A stretch of DNA of 64,000 bases from G963665085 sp963665085 (GCA_963665085.2 CAXXXS010000001.1:1488001-1552000), one strand, 5' to 3'; positions 37,128 to 46,733 are shown, counted from the first letter of the stretch. Notes: a model not told the origin generated them from the sequence alone. Numbers and translations: made by a program.

Positions 37128-38321
37128 ATGGCTCATCGCATAGTAGTTACCGGAATGGGTATTATTTCGGGTATTGGTAATAATGTTGAAGAAACAATAG
37201 AGTCTATCCTTCAGCAAAAAACTGGTATTGGAACTTTAAGATATCTGGATACCGTTCATGCAGGAGAATTACCCGGAGCCGAAGTAAAATGTAGCGATGA
37301 AGAATTAAAACAAGCTCTGAAGTTACCTGAAAACGAAATTATTACGCGTACAACTCTTTTTAGCCTACATGCTGTAAAAGAAGCCATAGCAAATCTTACG
37401 ATTTTTCCGGGTATGCGCATTGGCTTTATCTCGGCAACTACCGTGGGTGGAATGGAAAAAAGCGAACTTTTTTATAACGATTTTCTAACATCAGACAAAC
37501 ACAAGGAATTTATTGAGGTTCATGACTGTGGCGAAGGAACTGAAAAAATAGCCGATATACTCGGTATTAAATCTTTTGTTACAACTATTTCAACAGCTTG
37601 TTCGTCTGCAGCAAATGCTATTATGTTGGGCGCCAGATTAATTAAACATAATAAGCTTGATTGTGTAATTGCCGGGGGAAGTGAGTGTCTGACCAGATTT
37701 CACCTTAACGGCTTTAATTCGTTGATGATCCTGGATAAAAATCCATGTCGTCCTTTCGATAAAAACCGTGCTGGCATAACACTTGGCGAAGGCGCTGCTT
37801 ATCTGGTGCTCGAATCAGAGGAATATGCATCAAAAAGAGGCGCTAAAGTACGTTGCGAACTTTCGGGATACGGAAATGCCTGCGATGCGTATCATCAAAC
37901 AGCATCTTCACCGGAAGGAATTGGTGCTTCACTAGCCATGAAACAAGCTATTAAATCCGGTGGACTTTCTGCATCCGACATTGATTATATCAATGCTCAC
38001 GGAACTGGGACGCCTAACAATGATGTTTCGGAAGGAACTGCCATTCAGAATGTTTTCGAAGGAAATATTCCGCCAGTGAGTTCAACAAAATCGTTTACCG
38101 GGCATACTACAAGCGCCTCCGGGGGAGTAGAAGCGGTTATTTCTATCTTAATGATGGAGCAAAATATTATTCCTCCTAATTTACACTTCGAAAGCCAGAT
38201 GGACGAATTGTCTTTCGCACCCGAAAAAGAGCTAAAAAGAAATATTGAACTAAAGCATGTTTTAAGCAACTCATTTGGGTTTGGCGGGAACAATACATCA
38301 CTCATTTTTTCTAAAATTTAA
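37128..38321 (+). CDS. Beta-ketoacyl-ACP synthase, FabF-like, active site complete (third)
   Basis: The 397-residue protein keeps Cys in ISTACSSAANAI near residue 162, His in INAHGTGTPNND, and His in SFTGHTTSASGG. LSNSFGFGGNNTSLIF ends the protein. This is the closest of the three to standard FabF and likely forms a KS-CLF pair with the gene that follows, which starts five bases after its stop. Confidence 0.92.
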   Translation: MAHRIVVTGMGIISGIGNNVEETIESILQQKTGIGTLRYLDTVHAGELPGAEVKCSDEELKQALKLPENEIITRTTLFSLHAVKEAIANLTIFPGMRIGFISATTVGGMEKSELFYNDFLTSDKHKEFIEVHDCGEGTEKIADILGIKSFVTTISTACSSAANAIMLGARLIKHNKLDCVIAGGSECLTRFHLNGFNSLMILDKNPCRPFDKNRAGITLGEGAAYLVLESEEYASKRGAKVRCELSGYGNACDAYHQTASSPEGIGASLAMKQAIKSGGLSASDIDYINAHGTGTPNNDVSEGTAIQNVFEGNIPPVSSTKSFTGHTTSASGGVEAVISILMMEQNIIPPNLHFESQMDELSFAPEKELKRNIELKHVLSNSFGFGGNNTSLIFSKI

Positions 38322-38325
38322 TTCT

Positions 38326-39396
38326 TTGAATACACCGGTTTACATACAAAGTTCTGGAATTATATCGCCTCAAAACGATAATCAAAACCAGGGATTGCCT
38401 TCTGCGATGATAGAATACGGGTCGAATCATTTGCGTTGTCTGGAGCCAAACACAAAAGGTTTTATTTCACCTGTTGCCGTGCGACGGATGAGCCAGGTAA
38501 TAAAGCGTGCCATTGTTTCGGCCAAATTATGCCTTGCTGAATCGGGAATTGAAAAACCGGACGCCATTATCTCGGGAACAGGTCTTGGATGTATGGAAGA
38601 CACCGAGAAATTTCTGAAAGCAATGATCGAAAACGAAGAGAAATTTTTACAACCCACTTCGTTTATACAGTCAACTCACAATACGGTAAGTTCGCAAATA
38701 GCCATTGCCCTAAAATGCCATGGTTATAACTCAACCTATGTGAACCGCGGATTTTCATTCGAAAGTTCATTGATTGACGGCCTTATGCTTTTAGAAGATA
38801 AACAGGCAGAAAACCTTATGGTAGGCAGTTACGATGAAATGACACCTTCTTATTTCCAACTGCTTTCCAGAATTGATTATTGGAAGAAAGAAAAGATAAA
38901 AAATACAGAATTATTGAATAATTCAGAGTCAGAGGGAACGATTGCAGGCGAAGGATGCGTTTATTTTATGCTTTCCAACGAAAAAAAGGAAAAGTCGAAT
39001 ACAGAAATCTGTGATATAGAAATGATTTATAAACCCGAAGATACAGATGACTTACAGCAACAAATTTCTGCATTTCTCGAAAGGAATAACCTGGAAAACG
39101 ACCAGATTGATTTACTTGTTTCGGGGATAAATGGGGATAAAAGGCTCAATGAAACCTATACAGCGGTTCACAACAGATTCGATACAAATATTGCATGGTA
39201 CAAACATATGTCGGGCGATTATTACACAGCCTCGTCGTTTGGCTTATGGGCCGCAGTTCAAATACTAAAAAATCAATTTATTCCGGATTATATGCTCTTA
39301 AAAAAGAAAACCGGGAAAAATGGACTCTCAAACGTATTGCTTTTTAATAATTACAAGGGATCAAATATCTCACTTATTCTATTAAAATCATGTTAA
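38326..39396 (+). CDS. Chain-length-factor-like ketosynthase homologue, inactive Cys
   Basis: The start is probably TTG at 38326, five bases after the previous stop, giving 356 residues. The fold is KS-like, with SGTGLGCMEDTEKF and FIQSTHNTVSSQIAI, but the active-site region reads YVNRGFSFESSLIDG, so the Cys is Phe; neither catalytic His is seen. This is the pattern of aryl-polyene chain-length factors, which set the number of double bonds. With the active synthase before it, it probably forms the polyene-extending heterodimer. Confidence 0.87.
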   Translation: MNTPVYIQSSGIISPQNDNQNQGLPSAMIEYGSNHLRCLEPNTKGFISPVAVRRMSQVIKRAIVSAKLCLAESGIEKPDAIISGTGLGCMEDTEKFLKAMIENEEKFLQPTSFIQSTHNTVSSQIAIALKCHGYNSTYVNRGFSFESSLIDGLMLLEDKQAENLMVGSYDEMTPSYFQLLSRIDYWKKEKIKNTELLNNSESEGTIAGEGCVYFMLSNEKKEKSNTEICDIEMIYKPEDTDDLQQQISAFLERNNLENDQIDLLVSGINGDKRLNETYTAVHNRFDTNIAWYKHMSGDYYTASSFGLWAAVQILKNQFIPDYMLLKKKTGKNGLSNVLLFNNYKGSNISLILLKSC

Positions 39397-39749
39397 GGCT
39401 TATTACAATTATGATCGTTCAGACTTCCCTGCTGGTTACCTCACAGGTTACGTTAAAAATAGCAATGAATAAATTGGGAAAATTTGAATGGACTATGGAA
39501 TACATTATAAATGTTGTAAAAAATATTCCACTGGCAATTTCAGGGATTACCATTGTAGGAGCAACGATGCTTTGGTTTCAGGTACTTAAAAAATATGAAT
39601 TCAGCCTTGCTTACCCGCTTGTGGCCATGAGTTATGTTTTTGGAATGATTGCTGCTGTTGTTGTATTTAAGGAAACAGTACCTATTGCACGGTGGATTGG
39701 TGTCTCACTGATAGTTGTAGGTGTGATAATAGTGGCAAAAACCGCTTAA
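39390..39749 (+). CDS. SMR/EamA-type small membrane transporter
   Basis: The 119-residue protein has four membrane helices. FSLAYPLVAMSYVFGMIAAVVVFKE matches the second half of a DMT/SMR transporter (with a SLAYPL motif and a Glu in FKETVP). The gene overlaps the preceding one by seven bases (ATG at 39390) and is the last gene of the plus arm. It resembles ArnE/ArnF-like flippase subunits that move lipid-linked sugars, so it may flip the lipid product or an intermediate. Confidence 0.8.
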   Translation: MLRLITIMIVQTSLLVTSQVTLKIAMNKLGKFEWTMEYIINVVKNIPLAISGITIVGATMLWFQVLKKYEFSLAYPLVAMSYVFGMIAAVVVFKETVPIARWIGVSLIVVGVIIVAKTA

Positions 39750-39780
39750 TCCAAAGATATTTCTTTCAAACTACAAATTC

Positions 39781-42309
39781 CTATAAGCTAAACCGTCCAC
39801 TTATTTTGATGCCAAAATCTGAAGCATAGCTCTCGTAATAAGGATTTCCCCTGAAAATAAAATCGACCCTGAAAATTTTTAAAATATTCTCTACCCCGAC
39901 AAAAAATTCAGAATACGGTTCACTGGCCTGCAAGGTCTGAAAAGAACTGGTTGTAAGCCCGCTTATATCGATAGATGAGAGGACTCCCCGGGGGTTGGTA
40001 TTGTAATCGTAAAAACCATTTTTGTTTTCATTAAAACTGCCAATGGCGATATTTCCCCCTGCCAACAAACGTACATCGAGTAACTTAATCAACGGTAACT
40101 TTCTAATGATACACCCGTCAAAATGCCATTCGGCACGGGCTGTAAATAGTTTGTCGGCTACAACTGTACCTTTATCAACCAGGTTAAACTGTTTCCACGA
40201 ACGCCAAATTGATTCGTTTCCGGGAAGCACATTCAACAAAGGATAAACGGATTGCCCGAAGGTTTGCTCAAAAGCAGCAAAATAATGAAGATATCCAAAT
40301 CCGGTTGTATATAATTTCTGCTCAAAAGAAAATTTAAGTTTTTGATAATCGAAGTTGCCCCCTAATACATCATTTAACGCTTTGACATAGCCTATTTCTA
40401 CTACAGGAGATGAATTATTTCCTGTCAGGAATCTACGGTTTCCGTCAACAATGTAATTATTGCCGGGATGATAATTTATGCTAGCCTGAATTTCTGTGGT
40501 AGAAAAATCAGATGCAAGGTTTGTTTTTGTATCGTTATTATACCAGGCAAAAACAAATTTCTCTCCAACAGGAGAATAGTCTGTCTGCGAAAAAGCAGTC
40601 TCAAAAGTAAAATTCTGGAAAAGATCCACTTGCCCGTAAACCGATTTTAGCTGAACCCTGTTAACATCAATGGCACTATTGATGCCTGTTGATAAAGCAA
40701 AAAACGCATCTTCCTGTTCAAATGGATTTGCATTTCCGATATTGGCCAAATCGTTACCATACCTAAAACCCAGTAACCCCCATTTTCTTTTGCTAAAAAA
40801 GAAATAAGTATTGAATGCACCTTTCCATTTTTGGTCACCACAACCGTATGCCAGGTAGCCATCCAAATGGTATTTTGGACTAAAAGCCTTCGTTGTATTT
40901 ACCCCTAAACGTAAGCGGGAACCTTCTATCTCGTTTGATGAATACAAAAGTAGCCAGGAGCCGTAGTCCAGGTATTTTGTTTTATATAAGCCGGTTATTG
41001 ATGTTTCAATTAACTTTGAGAATATTTTAATTTTTGCGCTTTCTGAAAGCTGATTTAGATTATCTAAAGCCAGTTTATCGTAATCAGAGAAGTAGTCGTT
41101 CCTTTTTTCTAATAATTTGTTTGTATCCTCACCTGCTTTCTGTTCTGTTTTTTCCGTGTAAAATGCTGTGTTTCTGGGCATGGAAAGAACGTAATTGTCT
41201 TTTACGCTCAGTACATCGATAAGCAGGTTTAACCCTGTTATTCCAATACGTGTTTCAGAAGGGACACACTTTGAACCCATTACATCAAAATCCTGGTGGA
41301 TACGAATAGCATCGATGTAGTTAATATCCGTTTTTATGGAAGTATGGACACTTATTCTTTTAGGAATAAACAAAGAGTCAACAATCCACATAGAACCTGA
41401 AAAACACAGGTTCTCTTTTTGTTTTGGATAGAAATAGATTTCTAGGCACCGCTCATCTTCAATATAAACAGAATCAACCAATACGTACTTATAAAAGCTT
41501 CTTGCTGTATTTGCCAGTGGACTGATAAAACTCCTGCCGAAAAGTTGTACCTGGTTGTCATATAAATTCAAATCCAGCTGTTTGTTTATTAACTCATCCA
41601 GCATTTCGGTCTGGTTAAAGACGGTGCCTTCCATATTCCTTGATAACACATCCCGACGCACCATTTGTGGAGTTTTCAAAGTATATACTTTCGACAGGCT
41701 TTCAATCATATATCCAGGTAAACCGGGTATATGATCATCTTCTGAAAGGATAGAAAACTGTTTAAACTCTTTCCTGAAAAAGCGGGTATTTAAAGACGAA
41801 TCATTTTTGAAATTAAACTTGCGAAAGGTGGCCATGGCTTTGGTGTACATCTCGTATTCCTGAGCCGGACACCTGTCCACTGAAAATTCTGTTTTATTAT
41901 CAATCACCCTTTTAACAAGTAGATTTGCTGTTTTATCAGGTTTAATAGTAATTTCTTCAATTGCTATAACGGAAGGTTCAAGTAATACAGTTATAGAAGT
42001 ATCTTTTGAAACTTTATATTCCTGGGTCTTGTAGCCTAATACCAATACACTGATAGTGTAATTTTGATTATCAGTTAGTTCAAGAAAAAATTCTCCTTTA
42101 ATGTCAGACATGGTACCCAGCATTGTTCCCTGAACAGCAATATTTGCAAAAGGCAAAGCTTCAAAAGTTTTGGCATCAAGAATCTTCCCCTTAAAAGTTA
42201 GTTTCTGTGAGAAACAGTTAAGGGAAAGCAACAAAATAAAAAAGACGGAAATGCGATGTAATCCGCACTTTCTATTCAATACTTTTTTTATTGATAACCG
42301 GATTGGCAT
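39781..42309 (-). CDS. DUF5686-like outer-membrane protein with CarboxypepD_reg domain
   Basis: The 842-residue protein has a signal peptide (RISVFFILLLSLNCFSQ), then a carboxypeptidase regulatory-like beta-sandwich (KGKILDAKTFEALPFANIAVQGT) to about residue 120. The rest is a large beta-rich part with a C-terminal Phe-rich barrel end (GIKISGRFSL). This is the layout of DUF5686 proteins of Bacteroidota; there is no TonB box or plug. Its start overlaps the acyltransferase end, so it is the last gene of the minus arm. It is a candidate for inserting or displaying the product at the outer membrane. Confidence 0.8.
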   Translation of the reverse strand: MPIRLSIKKVLNRKCGLHRISVFFILLLSLNCFSQKLTFKGKILDAKTFEALPFANIAVQGTMLGTMSDIKGEFFLELTDNQNYTISVLVLGYKTQEYKVSKDTSITVLLEPSVIAIEEITIKPDKTANLLVKRVIDNKTEFSVDRCPAQEYEMYTKAMATFRKFNFKNDSSLNTRFFRKEFKQFSILSEDDHIPGLPGYMIESLSKVYTLKTPQMVRRDVLSRNMEGTVFNQTEMLDELINKQLDLNLYDNQVQLFGRSFISPLANTARSFYKYVLVDSVYIEDERCLEIYFYPKQKENLCFSGSMWIVDSLFIPKRISVHTSIKTDINYIDAIRIHQDFDVMGSKCVPSETRIGITGLNLLIDVLSVKDNYVLSMPRNTAFYTEKTEQKAGEDTNKLLEKRNDYFSDYDKLALDNLNQLSESAKIKIFSKLIETSITGLYKTKYLDYGSWLLLYSSNEIEGSRLRLGVNTTKAFSPKYHLDGYLAYGCGDQKWKGAFNTYFFFSKRKWGLLGFRYGNDLANIGNANPFEQEDAFFALSTGINSAIDVNRVQLKSVYGQVDLFQNFTFETAFSQTDYSPVGEKFVFAWYNNDTKTNLASDFSTTEIQASINYHPGNNYIVDGNRRFLTGNNSSPVVEIGYVKALNDVLGGNFDYQKLKFSFEQKLYTTGFGYLHYFAAFEQTFGQSVYPLLNVLPGNESIWRSWKQFNLVDKGTVVADKLFTARAEWHFDGCIIRKLPLIKLLDVRLLAGGNIAIGSFNENKNGFYDYNTNPRGVLSSIDISGLTTSSFQTLQASEPYSEFFVGVENILKIFRVDFIFRGNPYYESYASDFGIKISGRFSL

Positions 42310-43408
42310 ATAATTTTAGGAATAAATTTTCTATTTCTTCCCTTGGCCCTTCTACTACCTTTTCAATGGTTTTTTTCATATATTCAGTAAACCCTTCCAT
42401 CTCCTCTTGGCTGTATTTCTCTGAATATTCTCCGCTCTTCATCAGGATATCGTAGGCCATAAAATTAGTTTTCCATAACTTATAGTTTTTGAAAATCTCA
42501 CGATCGATAAGTGCTGCTAACTGCAAGTATTTTTTGCTTCCAACAAATGAATTGGCCTCTTCCAGCATTTCTTTCGAAACAGTTTGTCCTATCGCCAGAT
42601 GCATTCCCCCTTTGTATCCCTGAACACCACTAATAATACTTTTCAGGTCTTCTCCGGGTGCTTTTACATATGGCATTTTCGATGAGATGTAAATCTCTCT
42701 GATTTTTTCAACCGTGCAAGGTTCGTATTCATACGAAACGCTTATCGGGGTTATATTCAATTCTAAAAAGCAGGAAATAAAATCCTTTCCTCCTGACATA
42801 GACAACATTCGAAGCAAGCCAGGTTCTGTTCGATCGTCACCATCTTTGGAACGTCCGTTACGATGTGCAATCCAGGTTGAACTGTGCTTCTCTGTTATTG
42901 TATGGCGCAAATAATCTGACAAGTGCCTTGAATTTTCTATCAGTTCTTTTTTATTGGTAGCCCTGATGGTTTTATACATTTTATTTGACTTACCAATATC
43001 AACTACAAATTCATTCATCATTAGATTGCTGCCAAACGACATTTCTGAACATTCTAAACCAAAATCATGCAGTTTTACCTGGAGAATACCGGAGTCAAGA
43101 ATAATATCCCGGTGATTGGCCAGAAAAATGTGCGCCCCTTTTGGTTTTATCCTCTCAAAACCCGATGTAGTACAACCCAGAGTAGTTTCAGCCAAAATTG
43201 TATTCATGGCCATATACATAAACGTAGTTTGAAATTCGTATGTACTTCTGGTATTTTTTACTTTATCTTTTAATACTTCAAGAGGGAGCTGTGGAAATAT
43301 TTTTTGTCTGACTACATCTAATAAGGGATTCTCAGCAATTCGCTGCATTGCTTCTTTTACCTCATGGTCATAATACGGACGAATGTCATCAAATCGAGTT
43401 ATGCTCAT
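42272..43408 (-). CDS. PlsC/PlsB-like acyltransferase
   Basis: The 378-residue protein has FLANHRDIILDSGILQ (NHxxxxD motif, near residue 97) and AHRNGRSKDGDDRTEPG, which replaces the FPEGTRS block of PlsC and is closer to GPAT-like enzymes. It would acylate a glycerol or glycolipid acceptor with the polyene or a fatty acid. It overlaps both neighbours (AMP ligase stop at 43389 and the DUF5686 gene start at 42309), showing tight translational coupling. It is distinct from the acyltransferase domain of the MMPL fusion. Confidence 0.82.
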   Translation of the reverse strand: MSITRFDDIRPYYDHEVKEAMQRIAENPLLDVVRQKIFPQLPLEVLKDKVKNTRSTYEFQTTFMYMAMNTILAETTLGCTTSGFERIKPKGAHIFLANHRDIILDSGILQVKLHDFGLECSEMSFGSNLMMNEFVVDIGKSNKMYKTIRATNKKELIENSRHLSDYLRHTITEKHSSTWIAHRNGRSKDGDDRTEPGLLRMLSMSGGKDFISCFLELNITPISVSYEYEPCTVEKIREIYISSKMPYVKAPGEDLKSIISGVQGYKGGMHLAIGQTVSKEMLEEANSFVGSKKYLQLAALIDREIFKNYKLWKTNFMAYDILMKSGEYSEKYSQEEMEGFTEYMKKTIEKVVEGPREEIENLFLKLYANPVINKKSIE

Positions 43409-44711
43409 TTTTTATTTTTCGATTATCAATAAAATTGAGTGGTTTTCTGTTACCATTCGGGAAATGTCTTTTGGCTATTTCATCAATCCCCAAAAATTGG
43501 ATTTCAGGGGCAACCCTTAATTTTGCCCTGAAATTATCTTTTATTTCTTTTTCGAAATCTTCACTGGGTTTTGTACATCCTATGGTTACTTTAATATTAT
43601 CGGTTCCGTAATCATTAGACCCAACCTCAACAATGTAATTTTTTACATCTTCCAGATTATTCAAAACATCAAAGATCATAGGAGGATAGAGCGTTGTCCC
43701 CTTGTATTTTATCATTTGGTTTTTCCTCCCGATTATAGGACTGATTCGCGCTGTCTTCCGGCCACAACTACATGGCTCTGTGTGAAAACGACATATGTCA
43801 CCTGTCTTAAAACGAAGCAATGGCATACCTTCTACTCCTAAAGTAGTAATAACCAACTCACCTATTTCACCTTCTGGAACAGGATTATTGTCCTCATCCA
43901 GCAGTTCTGTAATAATCAATTCCGGGTGATGATGTCCTCCTTTGTGGGCATAGCATTCAGCAAAAGTTGTTGCCATTTCAGTAGAAGCATACGTAGAATA
44001 TAAATCGATATCCCATTTGCTTTTGATACGTTGCCCTAAAGTGTTTAATTCAAATTCGTCATTCCTCAGGTTTTCTCCAATACATATTGCTTTTTTAACG
44101 GATGAGTTTTTATAATCGATTCCATGTTTCTCGGCATACTCAATTATCTTAAGGATAAACGAAGGAACGCAGATAATGGCATCGGGGGACATGCGGTTAA
44201 TAGTATCCCATTGCAACTCGGGAATACCGTTTCCCACACGGATAATACCGGCACCCATTTTTCGTATTCCAAGGAAATAAGCCAGGCCTGCCATAAAGCG
44301 TTTGTCAATAGTAGTCATCAACTGATATTTTACACCAGCATGACCGCCTGTACAAGCAAAAGATATAAATTCGTTATATGCCAGCCTTTCCAGATCTTTA
44401 TCAGTCATGGCAAAAGTGACCGGATCGCCTAACGTTCCTGAGGTTGTTATATAATCAATTATTTTATCTTCATTAACACAAATAAAGTCACTGTTACGTT
44501 CCTGTAAATCCTTTTTTTCAGTAACCGGAATACATGTTAAGTCCTCCAGTGTCTTAACTTTTTCAAGATCAATTTTCTCTTGCTTAAACAGAGAAGAATA
44601 ATATTTTGAATTGGGTTTTAAATATTTTAGATGTTCCTCTAATTTTTTCTCCTGAAACTTCTTTATCGTTTTAGAATCCTGTAACTCTATTTCTGGAATA
44701 AAACCGGCCAT
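43389..44711 (-). CDS. PaaK-like AMP-dependent aryl acid ligase
   Basis: The 440-residue protein has DYITTSGTLGDPVTF (P-loop), LYSTYASTEMATTFAECYAH (adenylate region) and GMPLLRFKTGDICRF, typical of phenylacetate-CoA ligases. A CxCGRKTARISPIIGRKN block follows, also characteristic. Together with the tyrosine ammonia-lyase it probably activates p-coumarate as AMP ester and loads CoA or directly an ACP. No other phenylacetate catabolic genes (paaA-K) are present. Confidence 0.88.
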   Translation of the reverse strand: MAGFIPEIELQDSKTIKKFQEKKLEEHLKYLKPNSKYYSSLFKQEKIDLEKVKTLEDLTCIPVTEKKDLQERNSDFICVNEDKIIDYITTSGTLGDPVTFAMTDKDLERLAYNEFISFACTGGHAGVKYQLMTTIDKRFMAGLAYFLGIRKMGAGIIRVGNGIPELQWDTINRMSPDAIICVPSFILKIIEYAEKHGIDYKNSSVKKAICIGENLRNDEFELNTLGQRIKSKWDIDLYSTYASTEMATTFAECYAHKGGHHHPELIITELLDEDNNPVPEGEIGELVITTLGVEGMPLLRFKTGDICRFHTEPCSCGRKTARISPIIGRKNQMIKYKGTTLYPPMIFDVLNNLEDVKNYIVEVGSNDYGTDNIKVTIGCTKPSEDFEKEIKDNFRAKLRVAPEIQFLGIDEIAKRHFPNGNRKPLNFIDNRKIKNEHNSI

Positions 44712-44713
44712 AC

Positions 44714-45091
44714 TTATTTTATTGAGTCTATCAATTCATCAACCTGTTGGCGGGTTAATTTTTCCCATTTAGGTGATGCGAATTTACCTTCATTAAGATC
44801 AAAATCAACTCTAAAAAAGGTTTCTCCATAGAAAGAGAGTTTCGAATTCATATCCGGGGTATGCTCAATATATAATATACTTTCAGGTTGAATATGGTGA
44901 TGTTCACATACCTGACGAGCCAGATCAGAACTAACTGATGTGATTTGTGTACCCGGATTATCAGGTAATTCACTGGTAATAACAATATTTTTTTGTTTTC
45001 CCTTAATAATTTTTAGTCCGCATTTTGATTCAACCCCCCAATCTCCTTCAAAGTCGAAAGTTGTATCAATATAATCCAAAGAAGCTTTCAT
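44714..45091 (-). CDS. Unknown 125-residue protein of the cluster
   Basis: I do not recognise this protein. It is soluble, with a beta-rich N-terminal part (IDTTFDFEGDWGVESKCGLKII-like), IVITSELPDNPGTQIT, a segment RQVCEHHHIQPESILYIEHTP, and a Lys-rich end with LTRQQVDELIDS. It lies two bases from the ligase and twelve from the radical SAM gene, so it is part of the operon. The His-rich stretch (EHHH) could bind metal. It may be an accessory subunit for one of those enzymes. Confidence 0.75.
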   Translation of the reverse strand: MKASLDYIDTTFDFEGDWGVESKCGLKIIKGKQKNIVITSELPDNPGTQITSVSSDLARQVCEHHHIQPESILYIEHTPDMNSKLSFYGETFFRVDFDLNEGKFASPKWEKLTRQQVDELIDSIK

Positions 45092-45103
45092 TTTTCGATT
45101 TAC

Positions 45104-46384
45104 TTAGGCAGTTTGAATATTTCTGACTACTTTCTTACCAAAACTCTGATTGGCCAATTTTCTGTCACGAGGGCGAAATGTTCCATCGGACATTTCGCGT
45201 ATCATCACATTGGTAAACAGTTTAAACATTTTTTGTTCCTGCGATTCATCCTTATAGAAAGTATCCCATGCGTATTGGTATAATTCCTGTAAACGTTCAG
45301 GGCTCATATGTTTTGGCTGATATACCACCTTTCCTGCATTGTAATGATCCCAGTTGTAATCAAAAATACGTCCTTCCTTCATCAAATCATTATAAGCCTT
45401 GGTGTGTGGGAATGGAGCCAAGACTGTAAACTCAGCCAGGTCAAGATTAATCTCCAGCAAGAAATCGATCAGACGTTTAATATCATCCTCAGTTTGATTA
45501 TCAAGCCCGAGTAAAATAGTCCCTTCTACACCTATACCGTAATCATGATAACGTTTCACCCGTTCTTTAATATAATTAGAAGTATCGAACACAGCCTGAT
45601 AAACATACCAGGCACCAGCCTGTGCAGCAAGGTCAAGTACTTTTGGGTCGTCTTCAATGGTGTGGCTGATAAATTTCTTTTTTAGCGGGATCATCTCTCT
45701 AAACAAATCCATTTCCCATTCCGTATTTTGTGCCAATGAATTGTCAACAATAAAAATACGGTTATTGTCGATGGCTTCCAGTTCTGCTATTGATTTTTCT
45801 ATGGGGCGAGGCCTGAATTGCCTACTACCCAGATATGCTACAGCACAGGGATAACAAGAAAATCGGCAACCCCGTGAAGCATGGAAAAGATCAACCATTT
45901 GAACGCCTTTATGATTATATAATGAGCGGTCGAGGATATCCCTTCTTGCTGTACCGACAAGATTTATGTCGGGTAATTTATTCATGAAGTTATATACTTT
46001 CTGAAGGTTATTTTTTCTGAAATCATCAAAAACCTGTTCCATGTATCCTTCGGCTTCTCCCAGAAATACAGAATCAGCATGTTCCATTGTTTCTTTGGCA
46101 TGGAGCATGGTTGAGATACCCCCGAAAATTACTTTCTTTCCCCTTTCTCTAAATTCTTTTGCAATCTGCCATCCTCTATTGACCTGGGTGCTAAGCATCA
46201 TTGAAATACCAACAAAATCACACTCCTCGTTGAAATCAATTTCCTGGACATTTTCATCGGTAAATGAAACGTCAACATATTCAGGTAATGCTGCAGCAAA
46301 TACCACCGGCCCGTGGGGTGGTAAATTAAAAGTGGTTTGCCCTTCCAATTTTGTCCACTTTGGGTATATAAGCTTAAATTTCAT
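45104..46384 (-). CDS. B12-binding domain radical SAM enzyme (second)
   Basis: The 426-residue protein starts with a B12-type Rossmann domain (FVGISMMLS, KKVIFGGISTMLHAKE, ADSVFLGEAEG) and then has the cluster motif HASRGCRFSCYPCAVAY (CxxxCxxC near residue 176). GVEGTILLGLDNQTEDDI and ILAPFPHT-like segments fit the HpnJ-like subgroup. It is not closely similar to the first radical SAM enzyme, so the two probably catalyse different steps. First gene after a 349-base gap, with its own -7 match. Confidence 0.88.
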   Translation of the reverse strand: MKFKLIYPKWTKLEGQTTFNLPPHGPVVFAAALPEYVDVSFTDENVQEIDFNEECDFVGISMMLSTQVNRGWQIAKEFRERGKKVIFGGISTMLHAKETMEHADSVFLGEAEGYMEQVFDDFRKNNLQKVYNFMNKLPDINLVGTARRDILDRSLYNHKGVQMVDLFHASRGCRFSCYPCAVAYLGSRQFRPRPIEKSIAELEAIDNNRIFIVDNSLAQNTEWEMDLFREMIPLKKKFISHTIEDDPKVLDLAAQAGAWYVYQAVFDTSNYIKERVKRYHDYGIGVEGTILLGLDNQTEDDIKRLIDFLLEINLDLAEFTVLAPFPHTKAYNDLMKEGRIFDYNWDHYNAGKVVYQPKHMSPERLQELYQYAWDTFYKDESQEQKMFKLFTNVMIREMSDGTFRPRDRKLANQSFGKKVVRNIQTA

Positions 46385-46733
46385 TATTAATCAATATTAA
46401 ATGCGATAAAATTTAAATTACAAAAGTATTCCCGTTATCTTATAAATGTTATTTAAAACATTATTTTATTCTATAATACACCTTAAACCATCAACAAATA
46501 TTTGAGCCAATGAATGGATAAAGATTAACATGATTCCTGGATTGTTCTTAAAAAATGACGTCAGTAACATGAAAAGTAATGGTCCAATGAAAACTCATAA
46601 AATTCCTGTAGGATTAAGTATATATTATTTTCCAAAAATAAGATCCTTAACTCTTATTAACAACTATAATAATAACATTTAGAAATTTCTTAAAATTAAG
46701 AGGCTTTTTCATATAAAATAGAATGATAGATTT
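46385..46733. other. Gene-free spacer within the minus arm
   Basis: About 350 AT-rich bases between the second radical SAM gene and the flavoprotein pair. I see no gene, RNA or clear hairpin. It holds a possible promoter for the radical SAM gene at 46421-46428, so the minus arm may be two transcription units. Confidence 0.5.
46421..46428 (-). promoter_or_regulatory. Possible -7 element for the second radical SAM operon
   Basis: TACTTTTG on the minus strand fits TAnnTTTG, 36 bases before the ATG at 46384. A -33 element is not apparent. Confidence 0.4.

Noticed and set aside
39781..42309. TonB-dependent receptor
   Set aside because: The N-terminal CarboxypepD_reg domain is shared, but there is no plug domain or SusC-type signature; the layout fits DUF5686.
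43389..44711. Phenylacetate catabolism gene (paaK)
   Set aside because: No other paa genes are present, and all flanking genes belong to the polyene cluster.
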